Assembly (NCBI GenBank): GCA_905250125.1
Contig: CAJNOL010000472.1
Location: forward strand, 54,884 to 118,883
DNA length: 64,000 nt
DNA from: Rotaria sordida
Lineage: Eukaryota > Rotifera > Eurotatoria > Philodinida > Philodinidae
Reading direction: 5' to 3'
In this document: in pieces, positions 38,501 to 48,442 of the stretch
How positions within the stretch are numbered: position 1 is the first letter of the stretch
How the letters are laid out: each line of letters opens with the position of its first letter
Made by a program: the position numbers and the translations under genes
Notes under the pieces: generated by a model
Databases searched by the model: none
The model's input: only the letters and a program-made list of their open reading frames with translations
Told to the model about the DNA's origin: nothing

Positions 38501-40188
38501 ATGACATTTTGTCGCGTTTGCCAAGGTCGGGTATTTATTGCAGAAAGTTTAACATTCAATGAGAAAGTAAGTTTCATGAAAAGTACTAGCAGAGAGTTTA
38601 CATGTCTAAAATTTCAATGCTGCCTTACATCTTGAATGAGTCACATTCTATGCTAGGTGTTTCACAAAGGTTGCTTCAGATGTACACATTGTGGAATAAT
38701 GCTACGTTTGAACACCGCTCGCAGCTTCAACAAAGAGCCCTACTGTAATCAGTAAGTGACATTATTTATAAATTCATTGAAAATTGATTTCATATCTGTG
38801 TTTATACAGACATTCTCCTCAAACGAAAAAACCAGTTGAAGTGATTGCTAATCAGATGGAAAATCATCAAACAGGCAACGTAGGTTCACTAGTCTTACAT
38901 GGAAGAGAATGATCGACATATTCAAATCATTTTATTCCATCGTCTGAGTCCTTTCATTTCCAAAAAAATAAACAAAACGTTTTTCATCGTTTTCATTGGA
39001 AAGAATTTTTGAGAAATCGTTGTTGTTTCGGAAATGTTCATACTAACTAAGATAATTCTTAAACGAGTTTGCTCAGGTGTGACACGATCTACACAGACAT
39101 TCAGAAACTCGTCTATCCTGAGACTCGAGTGAAACTAGCAGATTTATGTATTGCGAGGAATAGGAAAGAAGGTATTTAAAAGTATGATCATTGTCTCTTT
39201 TTAGAAGCCTCCCGAGAAGCCGCCGCGATTGTACCCAGCGGCACCAGAGAAAGACAGAGCTCCTCCGTCTACAGAACCGTCTTCAGATTTGAATGATCGA
39301 AAAAATTTACTTGCAGCGGGTTATGATGCGTTTCAATTACAAGTTGAAGTGGCCGCTCAAAATTTTACAGTCGATCCTATCACTCAGCAAAAGATTTTTA
39401 GTATGTTCAGTGAATTCAATATCATCGTATGTGGTTCAGCTCGTGTCGGAAAATCAACCCTAATCAATGCCATTTGTGGTCGAAAACTTGCTCAAACTAG
39501 CCCGGGTTTGGATGCATGCACAAAAACAATTACGCGTTTTGTACTTAGCGAACGAGTTCAAGTTAATGGCGAGTGGATGACATATACCTATAACTTTTGG
39601 GATACTCCTGGGTTTGAGTCATGGAACGAAGGTGATATTCGCACAAATTTTTCGAATATTATCAACAAGCCTAAATCGGATCCGTTGTGTATGATCTACT
39701 GTGCTTCGCCAAGTTGCTTTGCCGATACCAAACAAATAAAGTGGATTTTGGACTTTTGTATTGTAGAACGAAAAATTCTCTGTGCACTAGTGGTGACAAA
39801 CAAATGGGCTGGTCAGACAGAACAACGTATGGCCGTTCTACAACGATACAAGGAGCTCTTATCGAATTATCAAGCGCAGACAAGTGAAGATCATAGTGGA
39901 ATAATTTATTTCGGAAATGTCGCTCTGTGCACCATGGTCAATGCACAAACTTATGTCGATGTAGAGCATGGTATTAATAATCCATCAGAGGGTGTTGACG
40001 AATTAATCGAAGGAATTATGAATTGTTTGGAAGACGATAGCAAAGTATTTCATTGGTGCATGGCAGCAATAAAAAGGAAGGGAATCATAAGCAATGTGAT
40101 TCGAAGTATAAAAACTCGTGCAATCGATGCGAAGGAGTTTGTGGAAAGCTTGCTTCGAAGCAGAAAGAAAGTAAAACAATGCATTTGA
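38501..40188 (+). CDS. LIM-domain / P-loop GTPase fusion protein, four exons
   Basis: Exons 38501-38566, 38657-38751, 38810-38879 and 39205-40188 close exactly in phase and give 404 residues. Residues ~4-55 form one LIM zinc-finger: CRVC, FHKGC, CTHC and a final YCNQH supply the Cys/His ligand pattern. A proline-rich linker (KPPEKPPRL...) follows. Residues ~140-330 are a TRAFAC-type GTPase. G1 is GSARVGKST, a Thr-rich switch I follows (TKTITRF), and G3 is DTPG. The G4 position reads TNKWAG, so the Asp that normally fixes guanine specificity is missing. The GTPase resembles the AIG1/septin-like side of the superfamily, but I cannot place it more closely. A basic C-terminal tail ends it (RSRKKVKQCI). 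LIM domains mediate protein docking, often to actin. I know of no described protein with this pairing. Confidence 0.82.
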
Positions 40189-40957
40189 CACCTAATTGAT
40201 ACTCTTCTACGTCGAGTGTTTGACTATTGTATCTGCACTACTTTGATTATTAAATGTGATTTCAATGACTAAATAAAACATCGCCATAGTTGACAGACTC
40301 AAGGAAATTGCTGGATTTCTCATAGTTTCTCTGTGTATTGTATCGGAACATAGGCGTTCTGAGTGATAATGTCTATATTATGTGTATTTAAAATGAGAAA
40401 AGATCCTATATAATAGAATCTTCGATATTTCATTATCGGATAGGCATCTCTCCTTGTCGACCTTTCATTTCAATGCTAAACCAAATAAAAAGCCTAGAAA
40501 CGGTGAGATATTTGATTTTCTTTGTTGATCCTTCAGTAAGATACTTTCTTATATGGCTTTACAATTTTTCGATGTCTCGTTCAGTTGCTCGTGTACTTTG
40601 GAACTTTGTTGCCTAGATTCACCTGTTTTTATTTCGAGTGGTACGAAAGAGAAACAGACCCACCGATTCAAACATTTACTCCATCGAGTCAGATAAAATT
40701 CCTACGAACGTCACAAGGAGTTCTTTCTTTTCCATTTTTCCTTTTTCAGAACAAAAGAAAACGTCTTCATTTAGTAGTAGGAATGTAATAAGTGATTATC
40801 GCAAGCGTTTGTTGATTGTCCTGTCTGTTGAGGCATAGAAAGTGGTTCAGAACAATGATGAATACAGCTTGATGTAGACAACAACTATGAACAATACATA
40901 CGGATGTATTTTATGTGCAATTCCCCGTGATACTATTACAACGCTCAAGAATAGAAT
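40189..40957. other. Spacer after the LIM-GTPase gene
   Basis: About 770 bases holding the 3' UTR of the preceding gene. The overlapping open stretches at 40585-40838 in two frames show no family similarity. Confidence 0.4.
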
Positions 40958-41570
40958 GAAAAGCAACTATTGTCTGTGTAAAAAAAGAATGAAGGTGGGT
41001 ATTTTTGTAATAACTCAAGAACAGAAAGAGTTACAGAGCTGTGATTTTCATCAGTCGAAAGAGGAGATATCGGGACGTCTTTTTCTCCAATATTATATAA
41101 GATGAAATCATTTTAAAAATCAACCATTTCTGCAAAAAATGCATGAAAACGGTCTGTCATTCCAGTGAACTTTTGGTTTTGATATGTGATTTAGATAGAG
41201 ACATTTCAAATCTATAGTTTAAGATATAATTCGAATGATTATCTTCACACATCCTAATGTTAAGCCAATAAAATTGTCTATTTGATTCCTCAAAAAATAT
41301 GGATTTCTCTTAATTTTGAAGCAAATCTTCTTACCTTTTGCCAAAATGTGATCTGAATAACAGATCATTTTTATACATTTTTTCGATATTTTGTAAAAAT
41401 GGTTCATTTTAATATGATTTCGTCTTATATAATCTATGAGAAACAGACCTCATGGTATCTCCTCTTTCGACTGGTAAAAACCGCAGCTCAGTAACTCTTT
41501 CCGTTCTTGAGTTACTGCAAAAATACTCATGTTCATGCTTTTTTTAAACAGACAATAGTTTTTTCACTGT
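40958..41570. mobile_element. Long inverted repeat (foldback element 2), arms ~220 bp
   Basis: Left arm ~40958-41180 pairs with the reverse complement of ~41335-41570 at about 80% by eye. Shared blocks include AACTATTGTCTGT, GTAACTCAAGAAC.GAAAGAGTTAC, AGTCGAAAGAGGAGATA and ATTATATAAGA.GAAATCAT. The loop is about 155 bp. No protein is encoded. Confidence 0.78.
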
Positions 41571-43104
41571 ATCTTACATTATTCACTATTTATTAATAGG
41601 AATATGCCATAGAAGTCATACGATGAGTATTGTTCGTAAGATCTGGACACAGCTAGAGAAAATAACCTCGTTGACGTTCGCCAAGTCAATTTTCACGATA
41701 AACCAAGTGAAAAGTAGGCTTCAAAATTACTCTCCAAATAAAAGTACACCAATGTCTATGTTGTTTTAAATAAATACATTTTTATTGAATTGTGCCAGTT
41801 GTGGAAAAAGATGTAATAACAAATTCATCTTAAATGTAGGAGACACAGAACACGCAAAAAGCCTAAGAATAGTCGTATCCCTGCATGTCTCTAATCAAAC
41901 ATTCAAATACAGAACTTCATTTTACTCTGATTATGAAGTTCTTTCTCAGATACAAAAGAATTATTCGTTATTCTCAACAGTTATTTGCTCTACCATTTTC
42001 TCAATTTTGATTGACGGCCTTAATCAATACTTCATTAGTTTTGTATTTCGAAAAATCCTTGACATATAATATGAAGAAGCACAAGCATTGAGTGCATTAT
42101 GTTAACGCACGCTGCAATAGAATATTGTATAATGTTAATCACCACGTTTGACATAATCATAATACGTATAATGGATGGTGCTAATTCGCTGTACTAACAT
42201 TGATTCATCCTTATGACGGTATCAACCACGGGGGAGCTATTCTGTTTAATTGAACAATCACAGTAATCAGGTGCGTTTTCCTAGGAAAACTCAGTATCAG
42301 TATAATGATCGAATTGAAAACTAACTATTTATGCGAGTCAGTATCATTTCGAGAACGATAATTTTTTGTAATTCAAATCGAAATACGAAAATATTCCATC
42401 GATTGCATTACATCGAATAGATCCGACGTCATCATACCTCATTCGAGCTTATGTATCAGGTAAAAAAAAAATAGCGCGGTCTATCCACGAAGTGTTCCAC
42501 CTTTGTGGGTGATGTTAAACCATACAGCTGAGCAAAACGAGTATAACCATCTTGGAGAACAATGCCGATAGCATGAAAAAACCTAGTTGTAATCTCATTG
42601 GCTATTCATTGCATCGAGAAAAAGCTACTGGTAAATAGTTGCAGGTGTTGAGTGTAGACGTGGGAAGAATGGAAATAAGACTTACGTCCACACCTGCATC
42701 TGCTTCCATCTTCTCCCCTTTACACACCCCATGTCCACACTCCTGTACGTACTACTCAGACTCAAAGCCACTCTTACACCTTTCCTTCTGTATTTTATGA
42801 TAAAATTCGTTTTATTTTTGCATGTAATGTTCTATAGCAAACGCACAAAATAGTTTCACGTATGTCCATGAATAAAAAGAAGTATTTGGCTTTGCAAGTT
42901 TCGTCGAATAGGCTTGTAATTATGAAAGATGAGATCGATGCAGTACTCTATCAAAAATGGAAATCAATCGTAAAAGTTGCTTTTTGTTTGTTTTTGTGCT
43001 ACATAAGTTGGCACAACTATCGACTCACCAGGTTCAAGGACAGATAGTTGTACAGGATGGGTCACTTGTGTTGGAATATCCTCGCCTGACATCACATTAA
43101 TTGA
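41571..43104. other. Gene-free spacer
   Basis: Open stretches at 41785-42069 and 42862-43047 are unrecognised and probably random. A telomere-like G/C tract lies at 42640-42790. A 19-base string (AAATGGAAATCAATCGTAA) at 42955-42973 recurs exactly at 47050-47068. Confidence 0.4.
42640..42790. repeat. G-rich then C-rich telomere-like tract
   Basis: GCAGGTGTTGAGTGTAGACG is followed by a C-rich arm with ACGTCCACACCTGC and TACACACCCCATGTCCACAC. The two arms are partly complementary (GCAGGTGT with ACACCTGC). Confidence 0.5.
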
Positions 43105-43139
43105 GGACAACGACACGAATTACGTTCTTGTCGTTGTCC
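43105..43139. other. Perfect 11-bp hairpin
   Basis: GGACAACGACA (43105-43115) pairs exactly with TGTCGTTGTCC (43129-43139) around a 13-base loop. It sits directly after the stop codon of the candidate exon at 43141-43379, so it would be in that gene's 3' UTR. Confidence 0.65.
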
Positions 43140-43140
43140 G

Positions 43141-43698
43141 CTACGGAACATCAAAAGATGAAAATGAATAAGATCGAGATGAATGTTCGCCAAATGAATC
43201 TGTCGCTAGTGTCTGTGAATTATCATTAATGTACTGTTGTCGATAGTTCTCTATATTCTCATCAAACATTTTTAGTACTATTGTCAGGTGAGTGACCATT
43301 GTATCGTCTTCGGTATACTTCGCAGTGGACTTGCTCGTCTCCCCAAAACCTTTGGTGCAATTTTCTCCTGAGAAAACGAAATCAATCCAATACGCACACA
43401 GGTATAACATACGTTAGAATAATCAAAAGCTTAGAGTTTTTATTCAGTAAAAGGTATCGTGCAGAGGTTTTGTAATCCAAGTTGATTTAGTTGTGGCATC
43501 CAAGTGAGTGTAAAATAAACTAGTGAAGAATTTGTTGGCCACATCATCAAATTAGTAATTTGCATGCCGATAACACCTCGAGACACAACAAGGTCTGTGA
43601 TATCGGTGAAGTTCGGGTTGCATTTATTCATCGCGAATAAATTGAAAGTCTTCGAAATACCCACCGCAACTTTCAAGCAGCCTGTCATAGAAAGAATG
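43141..43698 (-). pseudogene. Two orphan exons of an extracellular-type protein, 5' part missing
   Basis: An upstream piece (~43698-43440) starts after a good acceptor (TTTCTATGACAG) with CLKVAVGISKTF. It has Cys-rich secreted-type sequence (NKCNPNFTDITDLVV, FTLTWMPQLNQLG, LQNLCTIPF) like the repeated Ig/FN-like modules of rotifer surface proteins (recalled pattern). A second piece (~43379-43141), after acceptor TTTTCTCAG, has ENCTKGFGETSKS and a Ser-rich end (RSYSFSSFDVP, stop). The first piece runs into a stop (TTTTACTGAATAA) before any donor that keeps the frame, and no further 5' exon is found. A foldback element begins 380 bases upstream. Possibly a gene broken by that insertion. Confidence 0.4.
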
Positions 43699-44077
43699 AC
43701 GGATGGCGTTGTACATATGTTTCGTTAATAAAATCTTTAACCTACCGAAAAAGAAGTAAGTTTATCGACTGAAAAATTCAATGTTCATCATTAGAAAAAT
43801 TGACTTTCTGCTTCAAATGAATATAGATAATCTTCTGTCAATAAGATAACTAAAGCGATAGATTTTATGTTGAAATAGTCCGATAGCCAAAAGAAATACG
43901 CAAATAGAATAATTTTCAGTAATGATAGAAGCCTTTTCATCTGTGCCTTCTAGCAAAAGGTACTGATATTTATTGGTTCTTGTTGAGTTTAGCTAAGAAA
44001 GATTTGATTCTTCATCAACGTAATTTTTGGTACTGAGGAAAAATTACTATGAGAAAAGTGAATGAAAAAAACTTAAA

Positions 44078-44785
44078 CCCCCTCAAAAATCGATCTCAGC
44101 CCAGGAACATTCAAATGACATGAAATTTTCAGGATATGTGGGGACTGTTATGGAAAAGCTATGGTAAAATTTTCAGCCCAATATCATGATGTTTGAGGGA
44201 GATATTGACCAAGCAAGGATCAAAAATAGCGAATTTGGTAGCCCAAATTTCGTAGTCCAGGTTTATGTGATGTGTTTCATTTTTTTTAATTTGAAAGAGC
44301 ATGTTAGGACGCAGGGTACTACAGAGTCCTTTTTTTTTAAATTCTTACTTTTTAAGCGGAAAGAAGGCATCACAATTTCAAAAACTTAAAAAACCTGAAA
44401 AATGGCGGTCTTTCTATAGAGTTGTTTTCTTATATTATTGTAAAAAAGCTTATTTTAAAAAAAAGGACTCTGTGGTGCCCTGTCTCTTGACGTGCTCTTT
44501 CGAAGAAAAAAAAACTTAAATACATCACATGGACCTGAACTGAGAAGTTTGGGTTGCACGTTTGACGTATCAGAAACTGAGAAAAACGAAAAAGATTTTC
44601 GGCTTCTTTCAAAAATGGCATATTTTTCGAGTAGGGGATGACGGAAATCTTTCAAAATTTTTGAAAAAAAACGAAATATCGAATAAAAATTTTTGTCGTT
44701 TATAAGAGATTAGATCACGGACTATCTTTCCCTGCATTTATCGTATTTTCGATCATTCTGACGAAAAGTGACTTTTTTGAGGGGG
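44078..44785. mobile_element. Foldback element 3 with terminal inverted repeats CCCCCTCAAAAA
   Basis: Left end CCCCCTCAAAAA (44078-44089) mirrors right end TTTTTTGAGGGGG (44773-44785). Inside, ~44245-44345 and the reverse complement of ~44455-44560 also match at about 75%: TTTATGTGATGTGTTT/TCCATGTGATGTATTT, GAAAGAGCATGTTAGGA/GAAAGAGCACGTCAAGA and ACAGAGTCCTTTTTTTTAAA in both. Length 708 bp with no intact protein. The design fits a non-autonomous DNA transposon (MITE/foldback). No clear target-site duplication was seen. Confidence 0.75.
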
Positions 44786-45429
44786 CTCTCAAATGATCCC
44801 AGATAATTCTAGTATCCGATAATAGCTTTTGCATTGCGACGCTACATAGCTTATGTTAGGGCTGTATTGCACCAATTACGCCTATAGATGATTGTTCTGA
44901 GCGAATTAGACGAAGCCAAAAACATCAAGAAGATGCTCTTGAGATTTATATCCAGACGAATTGTTATTTCTTGCCATCTGTTGACCTTTTGATAACTTGA
45001 GATGAACGATGGCACAGAAGCTTTGGCTCTATTCAGTAATTTTCATAATCCGATGACTAAACGTACAATGCTCTAGTACAGAATATGAATATAAACAACC
45101 TCCATTGCGGTCTACATGTTGCCCTTCATCAATAGCAAAACAAATCCCGAAATATTAATACTCAACATCAAAATATTGACTCAAAATGTATGACAGTAAC
45201 AATGATCGATATTGCATGTTCCACTGACAATCTCAATCGTTAGCTATCGATTACATCGCCCTTTACTAGCTGTAGCCCACAAATAGTATTGGCAATGATC
45301 ATTCGCCGATCAACCATCCTTTTCTTCCACTGGACTTCAGCTTGAAAATTCCCCTCAAGAGCTATTCTCTACCATAAAAAGCTTCTCATTCGATGAGGTT
45401 TGATTGAATAAATTCTAAAAGTCTCTTCG
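44786..45429. other. Spacer between foldback element 3 and the papain-like gene
   Basis: About 640 bases. It must contain the 3' UTR of the papain-like gene. No further gene seen. Confidence 0.4.
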
Positions 45430-46843
45430 TCACAATGAAAAAAGACTCATCTGTAAAAAAACAACAATCAAAAGGAGCAAAGTCGGTGTGCAGAAGAGTC
45501 GAGTAGCTAATGATGGTGTCGTCACAGGCACTTGCGGAGTGGTCATTCTTGACACTGTCAACGGTTGATAGACTTGTGTAGCAATGCCACATATATTTTT
45601 GCCGCGAAGAATTCGAATATATCCATTGTCACCCCAACTCTCACCTATCAATATGAATAGTTTAAGCGAAATTTATATTAAAAAAAATAGTACATATACA
45701 TACCCCAACTATTTTTAGCAATCCAGAATGGTTCACCCGTCTCACTTTGACCGTAACCGACCAGTTGGAGTAGATGATCGATGGTTGTCGACGAGCAAGT
45801 CTGGTCTTGGAATATTCCTATAAATATTCACCAATTAGATCACAGAAAGTTTCTTCTGAGAAAAAGACTTTCACGGTTTTGAATATTTTCGAAATACTTT
45901 TATTTTTTTTACTGATAAATTTCAAATAGGCTTCGCTGAGAGTATCATGATGGAGTTATTTCTATGATAATTATATCGTTTTATCAGTTAATGTAATCTA
46001 CTCTTCTTTTTGCGATATTCTAGAAAGATGGCACACTGGACTTCACTAAAAACTCAATCCAACGCTTCGATTCAGGTTTATACTAATCTTTAAGTTCTAT
46101 TCTGAAGAAACCAGACATCTCAAGATGATCTGTCATCCGCGATATGTACCGTTCTGGTATTCCATAAATCTAATACTTGCTGCATCGACACTGACAAGTA
46201 GCGTTGCGTTTTGAATGAGAGGTACCAGTTGTTCATCGTCCAATCCGCGAAAAACAATCAGTTTTTCGAACTATATAGATATATTCCAAAGTATCTTTCA
46301 TAATACATGATTTTACTATTTGGCAAAAGTTAAAACATACTGTTGCAAATGGAACGCAAGCATTCGGTTCGCAGGTGCCACGTGCGGTGGGATAATCTGA
46401 ATCACGACATATTCCACCCAGTCTCACAATGCATTCAAAATCGACGATGAACTTTGGACAACAATCGATGACACGTGCTACACTTCCACGCGTGAGATTT
46501 CCAGTTTCGATTGCATAAAGACTCTCGATAGTTTCTACAAATATTTCCTCAATGTTAAGTCGTCATGTATATCAGAAAACGTATCGACATACCAACCATG
46601 GTGATGGCAGCAACGTAGGGCGATTGTCCTTGACTATATATAGGTGCAATAACACCTCTGGTTCTCCAATCAAGATTGACAGGAAATGTGTTAGATGTGG
46701 AGTCATCTCCATTAACTACTGCGCCAATCGATATGAACAGTTGACTGAAGAAGTACACAATGGTGAACTTATATAAAAAAGATGAAAAAAGTTCCAGTTT
46801 TCACTCGATACTATTCGTGTCTACCTACTGTTAAGAGTCGCAT
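45430..46843 (-). CDS. Secreted papain-fold (C1A) pseudoprotease with hydrophobic C-terminal tail, six exons
   Basis: Minus-strand exons: 46843-46829, 46767-46593, 46534-46341, 46270-46150, 45817-45704, 45644-45430, giving 277 residues. A signal peptide (MRLLTFTIVYFFSQLFISIG) is split by the first intron. There is almost no propeptide: the mature-domain start NLDWRTRGV comes at residue 36. The active-site region reads QGQSPYVAAITMVE where active cathepsins have QGQCGSCWAFSTVE, so the catalytic Cys is Val57 and the next Trp is Ala. The oxyanion Gln remains. The His region (IDHLLQLVGYG) and Asn region (WIAKNSWGESWGDNGYIRI) are kept. After the fold come a Thr/Pro linker (VSRMTTPQVPVTTPS) and a final hydrophobic run (TLLLLIVVFLQM), suggesting a GPI-anchor signal or membrane tail. 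Proteolysis is not expected; binding, as in other C1A pseudoenzymes, is plausible. Confidence 0.85.
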
Positions 46844-48442
46844 AGCTTGTAAAAAGTTCTACGTTTTCAGTAAGAGAAAAAAAACATGTGTGAAGAGCAC
46901 ATCAAAAGAAAAAGAAACCAACACGATTGTCTCTCTAGTCAGAATGACGGAGAAAAATACTATTCTTATCTCAAGTTCGCATATACAAACTGCGTCACTT
47001 ATATGATATGAAATGTGACGAACTATTCAAGTCTCTGTTGCTCAGTAATAAATGGAAATCAATCGTAATGTACAAACAATTTTATTATATCGGCTTTCAA
47101 ATCGTTTATAAGCAAGCCAGGATAGAGCTTGAGATGAAGAATCAAGGCGTATCGAAAATCATTCGAAGAAATCGATTTTCGAATCAATAAATATTGAAAA
47201 TTGAGCATAGTTTGGGATTACAATAGGGCAATATTTTTCAAGCAATTTTCTTTCAATTATCAAGCGAACAATAATGCAAACACCCTCCATCATGATTCTC
47301 TTTATAATTGAGTCGAAATCATTCTATTGGTCTAAATTCTCAATGAAGATGTGAAACTTTCATACATTCGGAGTTCGAACACTTAAACAGCCGTTATATA
47401 ATTCATAAGATTAATGACTTTGATCTACAATGATTTATATTCGAACTGAGAATTTCTTGACATTGTCACTGGAAATGCTACTTTTGAGGCATTATGACTT
47501 GTAACCACAATTGAAGCCAGTTATTAGACACATATTTCATAGTTGATAGCACCATATACAGTCTTCCAAAATATCAAGATTCGACACCTTGACATTTCTT
47601 ACAACAAAATTTCCATTGTATAATGATAGTGTGAACAAAACTGATTCGTCAAAATGGAAGTCTTCAACTGTGTGATATAAATGAGTAAACATTCCTTATC
47701 GAAATGATAATAAGAGCAAATTTCAACCACTTTTACGTGTTCTTTGAAAATTAAGTAAAGCAAACAGAACATGAGGTAAATATATGTTTCAAGCAACCTT
47801 GAAAATGATTGAGCCATCTCTTGAAAAGCAAAGATATTAGCATCTCTAACTCGAAATTACTACGCACTTCATGAAGTTCGTTACAAGGTATGAGAATCTA
47901 GTGCTGTATAAGATTAGTAAAGATACAAATGAGATAGTATTTGAACAGATTTTTGATGGATAGAAAATCACTTTGTATTTCATCAAGAATAGAGAACTTT
48001 TGATTTCTAATTCCATGAATTGTTTTGCATTAACCCATACACTACAAGATTCAAACGTTCATTGATCATTGCCATATCAACGATATTTCCGTACATCGAA
48101 AATCAGAGAGCCTCTTGTACACATTAACGATGTAGAAGCATCACCAATTTAACTACAAAAATAAACCAACCGTGAATAATCTGGAGTATGAGGACATCCG
48201 AAGAGTCCCCCACAATTGGATAAGTATCTATTATTAATCTGGCTATTAATCATAGCGTTTATATCTTATTCTTATCGTTTAATAATGTATCTTTGTGATA
48301 TTTTGCTTAAATTTTCACATAGTTTTAGGTCTTAAATATAAAAAAGGTTCTACCGAGTAACAAAATTTCAATATTAAATATGAATGTAAGTTGATCTTTA
48401 GTTAAATCTGGGTATGTTTTGAACAATTTTTTTTATTTAACT
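46844..48442. other. Gene-free spacer
   Basis: About 1.6 kb between the papain-like gene and SHQ1. Short open stretches (46782-47006, 47008-47190, 47599-47817) have no recognisable similarity. Confidence 0.45.

Noticed and set aside
39671-40191. Antisense and alternative-frame open stretches in the GTPase exon
   Set aside because: Shadows of the real coding frame at 39205-40188.
44186-44655. Four short frames in both orientations inside foldback element 3
   Set aside because: They mirror each other because of the palindrome and carry poly-Phe/Lys runs. Not a transposase.
42955-47068. Exact 19-base match (AAATGGAAATCAATCGTAA) at 42955-42973 and 47050-47068
   Set aside because: Flanks do not align beyond the 19 bases. 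AT-rich composition makes a chance match possible, so no repeat is claimed.
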